Source: Conchocele bisecta (taxonomy: Eukaryota > Mollusca > Bivalvia > Lucinida > Thyasiridae). From it: a DNA stretch of 64,000 bases. The first letter of the stretch is position 1. Each line of letters begins with the position of its first letter. This document shows positions 24,078 to 36,059 of this stretch, one piece after another. The notes under the pieces are model-generated. The model saw only the letters and a program-made list of their open reading frames with translations, was not told the DNA's origin and did no database searches. The position numbers and the translations under genes were made by a program. The DNA lies in assembly GCA_029237695.1 (NCBI GenBank), contig CM055274.1, positions 20,015,505 through 20,079,504 of the forward strand, in the 5' to 3' direction.

Positions 24078-24620
24078 TACTATATCGCAACACCACGATA
24101 CACGGTCAAATGTGTGTAATAGAATTTATACACTGTGCATAAAATATAGAAAATAAAAACCTGCAGGGCGTTGACGTTCATGCTTCGCTACATTGTTATT
24201 GGGAGAGAAGTAGAAAGTGAACAAAGAACGTTTCAAACGCATATTTAGAAATATTACTCCGTCATAACTCTTAGGTAATGAATGTATGAAATGTAAATAG
24301 AGGATCTTACAGGAGTGATGATTTAATATGATATTTATTAAACGAGTTTACTGATTAAGAAACGAGGCTATGCCGAGGTTCTTATGAAATTAATCAACGA
24401 GTTTAATAAAAAAACATATTATATCATCACAAATGTTAGATTCTATTTTATGCATAAGCACTTAATCATACATTGGATCTGTACGAGTCACCAAACCTGT
24501 TTTCTGTAACGAGCTAATTTGCATATTTATTACACTAGTGTATTATGATTTTTATTACACCGTGTTACTACATTAAGAACGCTCATTTTACGCAATAATT
24601 TGAGTTATGTACTCAGAAGC
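24078..24620 (+). repeat. Right direct-repeat copy, with inverted repeat X inside
   Basis: 24,078-24,272 matches 14,770-15,020 (for example AGTAGAAAGTGAACAAAGAA and TACTCCGTCATAACTCTTA). The match resumes at GAGTTATGTACTCAGAA (24,600). Between them (about 24,272-24,600) lies a minus-strand copy of dispersed repeat X, recognised by TAGTGTATTATG and TTACACCGTGTTA. Confidence 0.65.
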
Positions 24621-25485
24621 ATGGATGCACCGCAGACTTGACTAGGAGCATTACTGGGTACAAATGGCATACACATGGTGTAAGTCACATTTCCCAAGTC
24701 ACAGCCACATAGCGAGACTTGTTTCTAGATTGCTGCATACGCCTATGCAGTAGATATCTATATATTTGCCTCATTCGGGAGATAATGTTGCTATTATACA
24801 TAATAATGAAACTGTCAACAACCGATACACACGTATACACTATCATATATTTATAACATGGCGAGAAGCATATACATGTACATTGAGTTGTACAACGTAT
24901 CTAGGTGAACTTACATGTCAGAGTGGTGGTGATTTAATATGACATTTATTAAGCGAGTTTACTGATTTCATAAGAAACGTGAACGGCCACCTCTCTACAG
25001 CAACACCCTCTCTGTAGCTGCCCAAGTGGACAATTGCCTCTCTTTTACTATCTAAACCTCCCCATAGCAACAACCTCTCTACAATAGGCAGTTTTGTTTC
25101 TTACCATGTGTGGCTGTTGTAGGGAGGTTGCAGTGTATTATATAAGTCAAATGTTACATTCGATGTATTGCATACGCAATACGTGAAATATATATTGTAT
25201 TAATTAGATTTTTTATGTGGTTTCTATGGAGGTCTCATTTCAATATTTAATAAACTTGACAATTTGTGTATTATACACTGTATTAATGCACTGCGATAGC
25301 CCAGTGTATGCAATACAATAATTTCACCACGGAAACGGTGTCGCGCCTGCCCAGGCATTTGACCCTAACATGATCCTGGACATGTGCTAATAAAGTAAGC
25401 ATCACACAATCCATCCGAGAAGTGCATGCTTTAAACACGAATAAGGTCTAGGGTGAAGGAACGTTTTTCATTTAAAAGATGGCTA
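24621..25485. other. Intergenic, no gene seen
   Basis: 24,925-24,980 is a fragment of repeat X (GATTTAATATGACATTTATT). 24,985-25,130 has several CCTCTCTACA-like words and an inverted CTGTTGTAGGGAGG. No gene is recognised. Confidence 0.4.
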
Positions 25486-25489
25486 AAAG

Positions 25490-25950
25490 TTTCCACAACC
25501 ATGTGAAGGCACACAAGGTCATGTTAAGATGGGGGCATGAGTGTGTTACAAATGCTCACATGTAGCAAGTGTCCAATATTGAAGCAATCCGCAAAGTAAT
25601 ATTCAAGTTATTCCTAGCGAACAAACCTTTTGACACAGCAAAAAATCGCTAACGGTACAACATGTCAAGGTCATGTTGATAGCGGCATGAGTGTGTTCCA
25701 AATGCTCGCATGTATCAAATGTCGAAATATTGAAGCAATCCATCAAGTAATAGTGAAGTCATACCATGCTGAAGAAACTTGTACAAACTCTTTGGTGCAA
25801 AAAATGGCGAAGTGTTTCCGCAGAAAAAGTGTTGGTAAAAAAGGTCAAGGTCATGTTGATAGCGGCATGAGTGTATTTCAAATTCTCACGTATATAAAAT
25901 GTCCAAATGTTGAAGCAAAACATAGTGAAGTTATACCATGATAAAGAAAT
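25490..25950 (+). repeat. Three diverged tandem units (~165-180 bp)
   Basis: AAGGTCATGTT-ATAG-GGCATGAGTGTGTT and AAATGCTC-CATGTA recur at about 25,513, 25,668 and 25,847, followed each time by a TATTGAAGCAATCC-like block and a TAGTGAAGT-AT-CCATG block. The 103-aa open frame across it is a by-product. Confidence 0.65.
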
Positions 25951-26005
25951 GCAAGCGCAACACAAATGATACAAACAGCATTTCATCCAAATATTAAACT
26001 TAATA

Positions 26006-26076
26006 CAGTGGAACCTCTCTTTATTTCGGACACACTGGGAGGTACCCAGGGTGTCCGGTTTAGAGAGGTTCCACTG
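26006..26076. repeat. CAGTGGAACCTCTCT hairpin repeat
   Basis: Inverted ends CAGTGGAACCTCTCT and AGAGAGGTTCCACTG with GGACAC / GTGTCC inside. Relatives occur at 40,953-41,022, 57,678-57,746 and in single-arm form near 44,842, 48,360, 52,110 and 57,395. It is a high-copy small MITE-like repeat. Confidence 0.7.
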
Positions 26077-26266
26077 CAAATCATGCATATAGCGATGCCA
26101 AGATTGACCGCGGTACTTTGCGAACTTGAACATGCATTATCATCATAAATATACCCCAATGAAACCCATACAATTAGGATACACATACTGACTGTGTGTC
26201 CAAATCATAAACGTTCTATTATATACATAACTTAGGGAGCGAGTGACTCTCTCAGAAGACAGGGCT

Positions 26267-26572
26267 GTAGCCGATTTCATCAACATTGCAAAGTATACTT
26301 ATCTTGCAAAGTATACGTTGAGGGAGTAATAATTTATTTTTCCCGAAATGCATTATGTCATATAGAACTTAACGACTGCATATATTTGATGATTAAAAGT
26401 ATGCAGAATTATTATACTGAATTTATTACATTATCACAGCCAAATTGGCTGTGTATATGTAATACATTCAGTATAATGAAAATTAATAAATTTATCCTTA
26501 AATTGAAAATTTCTCCCTCAATGTATACTTTGCTATATAAGTATACTTTGCAATGTTGGTGAAATAGGCTAC
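26267..26572. mobile_element. Palindromic MITE, AAAGTATACTT family copy 1
   Basis: The termini GTAGCCGATTTCATCAACAT and GTTGGTGAAATAGGCTAC are inverted. GCAAAGTATACTTATC and TGAGGGAG repeat inverted inside. The central hairpin is built on ATTATCACAGCC / GGCTGTG. Same family as 39,958-40,262 and about 57,100-57,389. No coding capacity. Confidence 0.8.
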
Positions 26573-26639
26573 TGAACTCAGGATACATCGGTACTAGTGG
26601 TGCTCGAAATCGTGTACGGAAGTGTACGAAAGTACCCGA

Positions 26640-27050
26640 CATATGGTACTTGGGTTCATCAACATCCTATTACGTAAATGCTTCCTTATACGTAACAAGC
26701 GTTGTTCATGGGAAAAGGGACATTATGTAAAAATTATCGAAACAAGCATAGCTCGATGTTTGCCTAGGCTGGTTTCTAGTTTTAATTTCATAAGGTACGT
26801 TTTCTCCTGAACGGTATCATGTAGAAAATGACCTTATGGAACAATAGCAATCAAAACCAACATAGCTCAATCTTTGCCTAGACTGGTTTGAAAATTTAAA
26901 TTCTTCTGAATGTTAGCATGTCAGTTCATGGGAAAAGGTACCTTATGAAACAAAATATATTTAACATAGCTAAATTTTAGCTTAGGCTGGTTTCCAGTTT
27001 TAATTTCATAAGGTATGTTTTCTCTTGAAAAGTATCATGTCAATGTACGT
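26640..27050 (+). repeat. Three diverged tandem units (~120-140 bp)
   Basis: TTGCCTAGGCTGGTTTCTAG, TTGCCTAGACTGGTTTG and TAGCTTAGGCTGGTTTCCAG mark the three units. Each is preceded by AACATAGCT-like and TTCATGGGAAAAGG-like blocks. The 62-aa frame at 26,622 is unsupported. Confidence 0.55.
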
Positions 27051-27114
27051 GCTCAGTATAGCGTTGTAAACTCAGACCCAGATATTGTAAAATGTCCTGC
27101 ACCTTAGCTCGAGC

Positions 27115-27640
27115 AGTTTCATTCATAGAGTCTGAGCTCAACTATAAATCAACCAATAATAGATCCATATCCAGCTACAGAAGTGTGCTAGGTGATCAGG
27201 AGCTACACTGGACACAATAAGCCCCATTTTGTCATAGTGAGTCTTGGTCGGCCTCCAACCTCCCCTTATAGCCGCCCTGTCGCCTTCATGTAGTAATTTC
27301 TTATACAATTATACAATTATAAATAATGGCTGTGACTTGAGAAATGGGGTCTTATGTGACTTGCGACTGGTGTAGCTCCTGATCAACTGGTACGCACCAG
27401 TATGGTGTTCAATGGCCCGTCAACAGCCAAGGCCATCATTTTAGGCTGGAGTTAACGTGATCAAATCCCAGCGTTGTGATGATGGGGAGGTGTATTTTCA
27501 GAAAATAAATATATCTTCCATTGATGGAATGGTGAACAGTGCTGATCCTGATCAGGCTGATCTGGATATACACTGGTCGTTAAAACCATGAGCCCCACTT
27601 TTTCTGTCACAGCCACAATTAATGATCGTATTTTTACGTT
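27115..27640. repeat. Dispersed GATCAG repeats with a lone 39-bp monomer
   Basis: Two copies of the GATCAGGAGCTACACTGG repeat lie here (27,190-27,400 and 27,540-27,630). Inside the first, at 27,246-27,281, sits one complete relative of the 39-bp satellite unit (GGTCGGCCTCCAACCTCCCC then TTATAGCCGCCCTGTC). The satellite block itself is 6.5 kb away. Confidence 0.65.
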
Positions 27641-27768
27641 CATTTATTTGCCCAATGAATTATGGTTTCCGTTACTGTTTTTTTTTAATTAATCATTATA
27701 TATAATTATATATTTTCTAGTTATTTTCTGTTATTATTTGTGTTGTTCTGTTTAATGTACATGTATTT

Positions 27769-28465
27769 CACTCCCGCCTGCGATTCGCTTACCAAGAATT
27801 GCAATCCAGCGGTCCTTGAATTGCAATTCTTCCCCTCTGGAATTGCAGTCTAATTGCGGTCCAAACGCGGTCCCGTTTTTGCGGTCATTATTTCGCGATA
27901 CCGTTTGTGCGGTCATTTTTTCGCGGTCCAGTTTGTGCGGTCATTCTTTCGCGATACCGTTTGTGCGGTCATTCTTTCGCTATTTGCGGTAAAAACTTAC
28001 CGTATCATCGAATAGTACAGTTTGTTTACATTATCAGTGATTATACAAACGTACTATACGAATATTATACAAACATACGATATCCGTTCGTATATACGAT
28101 ATATCCGTACGGATATGGTATGAATATAAAGTGGGTCATCATGTGGTTAAAATATACCGATGCACCGGTTCATTTCGAATGTAAACATCCGGTTTTCATT
28201 TCGATCATCTGCCACAATTTTAAGTTTTTCAAAATGACTAAATTTTCAGTTTAACGATACAGAAACAATATTTAAAACTGAGGATTGTGAAGTACTCTAT
28301 CACAGTACATATACATGTGTGTTCAATATACAGTAATTCATCACTGTACTCCGCACCACTACTCTATATCCCACAGTGGGAACAATGTGTATCACCACCA
28401 CCACCAGTTTTTGTCTATGACTACACTACACCCCCCCCCACCCCTCCCCCCGACCATCACTTCTG
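27769..28465 (+). repeat. Segmental duplication leader, copy A
   Basis: The unit begins CACTCCCGCCTGCGATTC. It contains four tandem copies of a 28-bp GTGCGGTCATTCTTTCGCGA-type unit (27,870-27,990), a palindromic ATATATCCGTACGGATAT, and ends in CCCCCC-rich sequence. It matches 29,761-30,614 closely. No ORF of note is conserved between the two copies. Confidence 0.85.
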
Positions 28466-29760
28466 TCTGTAACGCAGGACGACGTGGCCGACTGATCAAG
28501 TGCTAAACTAGTCCTGGTGCGATGACCGACTGATCAAGTGCTATACTAGTCTTGGTGCGATGGCCGACTGATCAAGTTCTAAACTAGTCGTGGTGCGATG
28601 GCCGACTGATCGAGTGCTATACTAGTCCAGTTGCGATGGCCGACTGAGCAAGGGCTAAACTAGCTGGTGGCGATGGTCGCGAAACTATCTGGTCGATGAC
28701 TGATCGTTCTAAACTAGTGCGTGTGCGAGTGCTTGGACTGACAAGCAAAATATCTTGGTGCGAGGGCGGGACTGATCAAGTTCTAAACTAGTCGTGGTGC
28801 GTGGCCGACTGATCGAGTGCTTTACTAGTCCAGTTGCGATGGCCCGGACTGTGCAAGGCTAAATAGTCTTGGTGCGATGGCCCGATGATCAAGTTCTAAT
28901 TGTAGTGGTGCGATGGCCGACTGATCAAGTTCTAAACTAGGTCCTTGTGCGATGGCCAGACTGAGCAAGGCAAAACTATTCTTGGTGCGATGGCGACTGA
29001 CAAGTTCTAAATAGTCTGGTTGCGATGGCAGAAACTCTGATAAAGGGCTTAAAATAGTCTTGTCGATGGCCGACTGAGCAAGGGCACTATCCTGTAGTGC
29101 GATGGCCACTGACAAGTTCTAAACTATCCTGGTGCATGGCCGATGACAAGTTCTAAAACTAGTCGTGTGGCGATTGCGACTGATCAAGTTCAAATAAATA
29201 GTCCTGGTGCGATGGCCCCGACTGATCGAGTGCTATACTAGTCCTGGTGCGATGGCCGACTAATCAAGGGCTAAACTAGTCTCAGTGCGATGGCCGACTG
29301 ATCAAGGGCTAAGCTATTCCTGGTGCGATGGTCGACTGATCAAGTTCTAAACTAGTCCTGGTGCGATGGCCGACTGATCAAGTTATAAACTAATCCTGGT
29401 GTGATGGCCGACTGATTGAGTTTTATACTAGTCCTGGTGCGATGGCCGACTGATCAAGTGCTAACGTAGTCCTGGTGTGATGGCCGAATGATCTAGTGCT
29501 ATGCTCGGAATGGCCGACTGATCACATGCTATACTGGGCATGGTGAGATGGCCAACTGATCAAGTGCTATACTGGGCATGGTGCGATGGCAGACTGATCA
29601 AGTGCTCTACTAGTCCTGGTGCGATGGCCGACTGATCAAGTGCTATGCTCGGCATGGCCGACTGATCACGTGCTATACTGGGCATGGTCAGATGGCCAAC
29701 TAATCAAGTGCTATACGTACTGGGCATGGTGCAATGGGCGACTAATTAAGCGCTATACTA
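28466..29760 (+). repeat. 38-bp satellite array, block 1
   Basis: The unit is GTGCGATGGCCGACTGATCA then AGTTCTAAACTAGTCCTG (38 bp), with ACTAGT and TGATCA palindromes inside. About 34 copies. From about 28,640 to 29,215 the units are broken by single-base gains and losses, while the flanking units are clean. Toward the right end a variant with TGCTATACTGGGCATGG appears. Confidence 0.85.
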
Positions 29761-30614
29761 CACTCCCGCCTGCGATTCACTTACCAAGAATTGCAATCCA
29801 GCGGTCCTTGAATTGCAATTCGTCCGCTCTGAAATTGCAGTCTAATTGCAGTCCAATCGCGGTCCAATTGTTGCGGTCATTCTTTCGCGATACCGTTTGT
29901 GCGGTAATTCTTTCGCGGTCCAGTTTGTGCGGTCATTCTTTCGCGATACTGTTTGTGCGGTCATTCTTTCGCTATTTCTGTTAAAAACTTACCGTATCAT
30001 CGTATAGTACAGTTTGTTTACATTATACAAACGTACTATACGAATATTATACAAAAACATACGATATCCGTTCGTATATACGATATATCCGTACGGATAT
30101 GGTATGAACATACAGTGGGTCATTGTGCGGTTAAAATATACCGATGCACCGGTTCATTTCGCATGTAAACATCCGTCGATATCCGTTCGTATATACGATA
30201 TATCCGTACGGATATGGTATGAATATACAGTGGGTCATCGTGCGGTTAAAATATACCGATGCACCGGTTCATTTCGCATGTAAACATCTGGTTTTCATTT
30301 CGATCATCTGCCACAATTTTAAGTTTTTCAAAATGAATAAATGTTCAGTTTTACGATACAGAAACAATTTAAAACTGAGGATTGTGAAGTACGGTGTGTT
30401 CAATACAGTAATTCATCAGTAATTCATCATTGTACTCCGCACCACCGCCGGGGACACAAAACAATGATCCCCCACACACACCAGCCATCTACATTTGGCG
30501 TCCTAAAAGTTCCGGTCTATATCCCACAGTGGGAACAATGTGTATTACCACCACCACCAGTTTTTGTCTATGACTACACTACACCCCCCCCCCCGACCAC
30601 CACTTATGTCTGTA
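29761..30614 (+). repeat. Segmental duplication leader, copy B
   Basis: It repeats copy A in order and orientation. It carries an extra internal tandem duplication of 115 bp (30,062-30,176 and 30,177-30,290, starting CGATATCCGTTCGTATATAC) and about 60 extra bases near 30,445-30,510 absent from copy A. Confidence 0.85.
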
Positions 30615-32085
30615 ACGCAGGATGACGTGGCCGACTAATCAAGTGCTCAACTAGTCCTGGTGCGATGGCCGATTGATAAAGTTCTAAACTAGTCTTGGTG
30701 CGATGGCCGACATATCAAGTTCTAAACTAGTCGTGGTGCGATGGCCGACTGATCGAGTGCTATACTAGTCCTGGTGCGATGGCCGACTGATCAAGGGCTA
30801 AACTAATCTCGGTGCGATGGCTAACTGATCAAGGGCTAACCTATTCTGGTGCGATGGTCGACTGATCAAGTTCTAAACTAGTCCTGGTGTGATGGCCAAC
30901 TGATCAAGTGCTATACTCGGCATGGCCGACTGATCACGTGCTGTACTGGGCATGGTGAGATGGCCAATTGATCAAGTGCTATGCTGGACATGGTTCAATG
31001 GGCGACTGATCAAGCGCTATGCTAGTTATGGTGCGATGGCAGACTGATCAAGCGCTCTACTAGTCCTGGTGCGATGGCCGACTGATCAAGTGCTATACTC
31101 GGCATGGCCCACTGATCACGTGCTATACTGGGCATGGTGAGATGGCCAACTGTTCAAGTGCTATACTGGGCATGGTGCAATGGGCGACTAATCAAGCGCT
31201 ATACTACTTATGGTGCGATGACCGACTGATCAAGGGCTAAACTAGTCCTGGTGCGATGGCCGACTGATCAAGTTCTATACAAGTCCTGGTGCGATGGCCG
31301 ACTGATCAAGGGCTACACTAGTCCTGGTGCGATGGCCGACTGATCAAGGGCTAAACTGGGCCTGGTGTGATGGCCGACTGACCAAGGGCTAAACCAGTCC
31401 TGGAGCGATGGCCGACTGATCTAGTTCTATACTAGTATTGGTGAGATTTCCGACTGATCAAGTGCTAAACTAGTTCTGGTGGCTGGTGCGATGGCCGACT
31501 GATCAAGTTCTAAACTAGTCCTGGAGCAATGGCCGATGATCAATCTAATTCTGGAGCAAGGCCGACTGAACTAGTTCTAAACTAGTCCTGGAGCGATGGC
31601 CGACTGATCAAGTTCTAAACTAGTCCTGGTGCGATGGCCGACTGATCGAGTGCTATACTTGTCCTGGTGCGATGACCGACTGATCAAGGGCTAAACTAGT
31701 CCCGGTGCGATAGCCGACTGATCAAGTGCTATACTTGTCCTGGTGCGATGGCCGACTGAACAAGTTCTAAACTAGTCCTGGTGCGATGGCCGACTGATCA
31801 AGTGCTATACTAGTCCTGGTGAGATGGGAAACTGATCAAGTTTTAAACTAGTCCTGGTTCGATGGCCGACTGATCAAGTTCTAAACTAGTCCTGGAACGA
31901 TGTCCGACTGATCAAGTGCTAAACTAGTCCTGGTGTGATGGCCGACTGATCAAGTTCTAAACTAGTCCTGGTGTGATGGCCTACTGATCAAGGGATCAAG
32001 TGCTAAACTAGTCCTGGTGCGATGGCCGACTGATCAAGTGCTAAACTAGTCATGGTGCGATGACCGATTGATCAAATCGCATGCC
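30615..32085 (+). repeat. 38-bp satellite array, block 2
   Basis: The same 38-bp unit as block 1, about 38 copies, mostly clean. The TGCTATACTGGGCATGG variant cluster (30,910-31,210) reappears in a similar arrangement to block 1, which supports duplication of leader plus array as one piece. Confidence 0.85.
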
Positions 32086-32459
32086 ATAATAACTAGATGG
32101 CCATGGCCTGCATGTCTTGCCCGCCGAGGCATTTGATAGTACAAACAATTTGTTTTATTGCAACAAAGCTTTAGCTCGTTGACGTAAAAACATGCCGCAC
32201 CCGCCGAGGCTTTGATAGTATACCCAAAAACTTTAACTAAAAAACACTTTAACCACAAACTTTATCCTGAATGCACACCAATGTGCCAACTATATCGCTC
32301 TGTCTGCAAGCGGGCCCAACCAAAACTTTAAGGGAAATTTCAAAGTAATTTGACCGTGACATTGGGCACATATAAATAATAATGAAAATGTGGGTGACAA
32401 ATACACCGTATGTGAAGTTTCGAGTGAATTGGTGAAGCGGTTTCAGAGATATAGTGTTC
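32086..32459. other. Intergenic, no gene seen
   Basis: Two related CCCGCCGAGGC-TTTGATAGTA patches (32,120 and 32,200). Nothing coding is recognised. Confidence 0.4.
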
Positions 32460-32966
32460 TTAAAGGTACATGCCCACTCAGTAGGCACAAAATGAGACAT
32501 CATCCGAGACATTTTCTGGCAAAATAAAAAATAATTCACCATTAATACACATATTTATTGGCATTATTATACATTTTATATCAGACGTAAATTTCCACAC
32601 TGCTATCACGGGCGATAACCGTGTTTCCTTAAAATGTTACCATGACATTACTATTTATTTTTTGATGTGCAATGATCATACTTTATAATCTGTCGAAAAC
32701 ATTATTTTTTCAGGAAACACATTTAATTAGTATAAGTAATTAAAAAATATCATGCCCCATTTGCCTATGAAAATAGCCTGATATCACCGCGTGTCACTAT
32801 CAGTGAAATAAACATTACTAAATGATTATATCCATATAACGGGCACTCGTAATGTTTAGAACTGGTGGAATAGTGAGAAAATTATACACTAATTTAATTC
32901 CTACAAATAACTGAGAATACACATAACTTTAATTGTTGTGCCTACTGAGTGGGTATGTACCTTTAA
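32460..32966. mobile_element. TTAA-flanked MITE, copy 1
   Basis: TTAA at 32,460 is followed by AGGTACATGCCCACTCAGTA. The right end is TACTGAGTGGGTATGTACCT followed by TTAA at 32,963-32,966. The arms share AGACATCATC, TATCGCCC and similar blocks with other copies at 49.7, 55.3 and 60.0 kb. The TTAA target suggests piggyBac-type mobilisation (inference). No coding capacity. Confidence 0.8.
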
Positions 32967-33798
32967 TTAGCATAAATTATTAAAAACAAGAAATGCGTCT
33001 GTCGAACGCGGATGCCACCTGCAGCATATTTGAGAAACTGTGAAAAAGTGGTTAACCGAAAAGTGTGGACGGACGGACGGTCCAAACACTATATGCCACC
33101 CATTTCTTCGAAACCCGGTGGCATAAAAATATCATGCCTCATTTGAATATGAAAATAGCTTGATACCACTGCTAGTCATTATCAGTAAAAGAAATATTAC
33201 TAAATGATTATATATGGATAGCGGGCACACATAATTTTTAGAACTGGTGGAATAGTGACACAATTATACACATTGCATTTTGTGCCGGTTTTCATTTGAT
33301 AATTGAGTATACTTAACTCTTACAATGCTTAATTGAATTTCGTTGTCTTGTATTTCTTTCTATTTCCAATTTTACAGGATAAAAACATGTTCAACAATAC
33401 ATCCGAATAATCTCTTATTGTTATGTGTGGCTGTCTGATCAGTATATGCACTGTTTCATCAAATTGAATGAATGAAGCACTCGTCATGCTTCTAACAAGC
33501 AATATAGATCATTATCAGGCTACAGACGTGTGTTATTTGATCAGGAGCTACACTGGTCACAAATCACATAAGCCCCAATATATCCAGTCACAGTAACATG
33601 TGAGGCACGTTATGTGATCTTGTACCTAAGAACTTGTGCAATAGTTCATGAAATATATTTACAGAAAATATCACAATTTCTTACATCGAAAGTTGACAAA
33701 ATTTTCATTGTAACTGCTATTAGATTTCCGTCAACATCATTTATGGAAACTATCGTAAATATTTTACAAAATCACATGACGTGTCTCATAATTATATG
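32967..33798. other. Intergenic with repeat fragments
   Basis: 32,990-33,125 resembles a dispersed repeat with GGACGGACGGACGG and CCGGTGGCATAAAAA. 33,125-33,300 is a partial TTAA-MITE arm (TTTTTAGAACTGGTGGAATA). 33,480-33,600 is a GATCAG-family repeat. No gene is recognised. Confidence 0.5.
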
Positions 33799-36059
33799 GT
33801 CGGCCTCCAACGTCGCCCCACAGCCGCCCTGTCAATGGTCGGCCTCCAATGTCCCCTCACAGCCGCCCTGTCAATGATCGGCCTCCAACGTCCCCTCACA
33901 GCTGCCCTGTTAATGATCGGCATCCAACGTCCCCTCACAGCCGCCCTGTCAATGATCGGCCTCCAACGTCCCCTCACAGCCGCCCTGTCAATGGTCGGCC
34001 TTCAACGTCCCCTCACAGCCGCCCTGTCAATGGTCGGCCTCTAACGTCCCCTCACAGCCGCCCTGTCCATGGTCGGCCTCCAAAGTCCCCTCACAGCCGC
34101 CCTGTCAATGGTCGGCCTCAAACGTCCCCTCACAGCCGCCCTGTCAATGGTCGGCCTCAAACGTCCCCTCACAGCCGCCCTGTAAATGGTCCCCTCAATG
34201 GTCGGCCTCCAACGTCCCCTCACAGCCGCCCTGTCAATGGTCGGCCTCAAACGTCCCCTCAGGCCGCTCTGTCAATGGTCTGCCTCAAACGTCCCCTGAC
34301 AGCCGCCCTGTCAATGGTCGGCCAATGGTCGGCCTTCAACGTCCCGTCACAGCCGCCCTGCCAATGGTCGGCATCAAACGTCCCCTCACAGCCGCCCTGT
34401 CAATGGTCGGCCAATGGTCGGCCTCCAACGTCCCCTCACAGCCGCCCTGTCAATGGTTGGCCACAAACGTCCCCTCACAGCCGCCCTGTCAATGGTCGGC
34501 CTCCAACGTCCCCTCACAGCCGCCCTGTCAATGGTCGGCCTCAAACGTCCCCTCACAGCCGCTCTGTCAATGGTCTGCCTCAAACGTCCACTGACAGCTG
34601 CCCTGTCAATGGTCGGCCAATGGTCGGCCTTCAACGTCCCGTCACAGCCGCCCTGCCAATGGTCGGCATCAAACGTCCCCTCACAGCCGCCCTGTCAATT
34701 GTCGGCCAATGGTCGGCCTCCAACGTCCCCTCACAGCCGCCCTGTCAATGGTTGGCCACAAACGTCCCTCACAGCCGCCCTGTCAATGGTCGGCCTCAAA
34801 CGTCCCCTCACAGCCGCCCTGTCAACGGTCGGCCTCCAACGTCCCTTCACAGCCGTCATGTCAATGGTTGCCTCCTGCGTCCCCTCACAGCCGCCCTGTC
34901 AATGGTCGGCCTCTAACGTCCCCTCACAGCCGCCCTGTCAATGGTCGGCCTCAAACGTCCCCTCACAGCCGCCCTGTCAACGTTCGGCCTCCAACGTCCC
35001 TTCACAGCCGTCATGTCAATGGTCTGACTTCAACGTCCCCTCACAGCCGCCCTGTCAATGGTCGGCCTCCAACGTCCCCTCACAGCCGTCATGTCAATGG
35101 TCGGACTTCAACGTCCCCTCACAGCCGCACTGTCAATGGTCGGCCTCCAACGTCCCCTCACAGCCGCCCTGTCAATGGTTGGCCTCCTGCGTCCCCTCAC
35201 AGCCGCCCTGTCAATGGTCGGCCTCTAACGTCCCCTCACAGCCGCCCTGTCAATGGTTGGCCTCCAACGTCCCCTCACAGCCGCCCTGTCAATGGTCGGC
35301 CTCAAACGTCCCCTCACAGCCGCCCTGTCAAAGGTCGGCCTCCAACGTCCCCTCACAGCCGCCCTGTCAATGTTCGGCCTCCAACTTCCCCTTACAGCCG
35401 CCCTGTCAATGGTCGGCCTCAAACGTCCCCTCACAGCCGCCCTGTCAATGGTCGGCCTCAAACGTCCCCTCACAGCCGCCCTGTCAATGGTCGGCCTCAA
35501 TCGTCCCCTCATAGCCGCCCTGTCAATGATCGGCCTCAAATAATATCCCCTCACAGTCGCCCTGTCAATGGTCGGCCTCCAACGTCCCCTCACAGCCGCC
35601 CTGTCAATGGTCGGCCTCAAACGTCCCCTCACAGCCGCACTGTCAATGGTCGGCCTCAAACGTCCCCTCACAGCCGCCCTGTCAATGGTCGGCATCAAAT
35701 GTCCCCTCACAGCCGCCCTGTCAATGATCGGCCTCAAACGTCCCCTCACAGCCGCCCTGTCAATGATCGGCCTCCAACGTCTCCTCACAGCCGCACTGTC
35801 AATGGTCGGCCTCAAACGTCCCCTCACAGCCGCACTGTCAATGGTCGACCTCAAACGTCCCCTCACAGCCGCCCCGTCAATGGTCGGCCTCAATCGTCCC
35901 CTCATAGCCGCCCTGTCAATGATCGGCCTCAAATAATATCCCCTCACAGCCGCCCTGTCAATGGTCGGCCTCCAACGTCCCCTCACAGCCGCCCTGTCAA
36001 TGGTCGGCCTCAAACGTCCCCTCACAGCCGCTCTGTCAATGGTCGGCCTCAGACGTCCC

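Noticed and set aside
28466..32085. CRISPR-like array
   Set aside because: The 38-bp units are contiguous without unique spacers, and the genome is eukaryotic.
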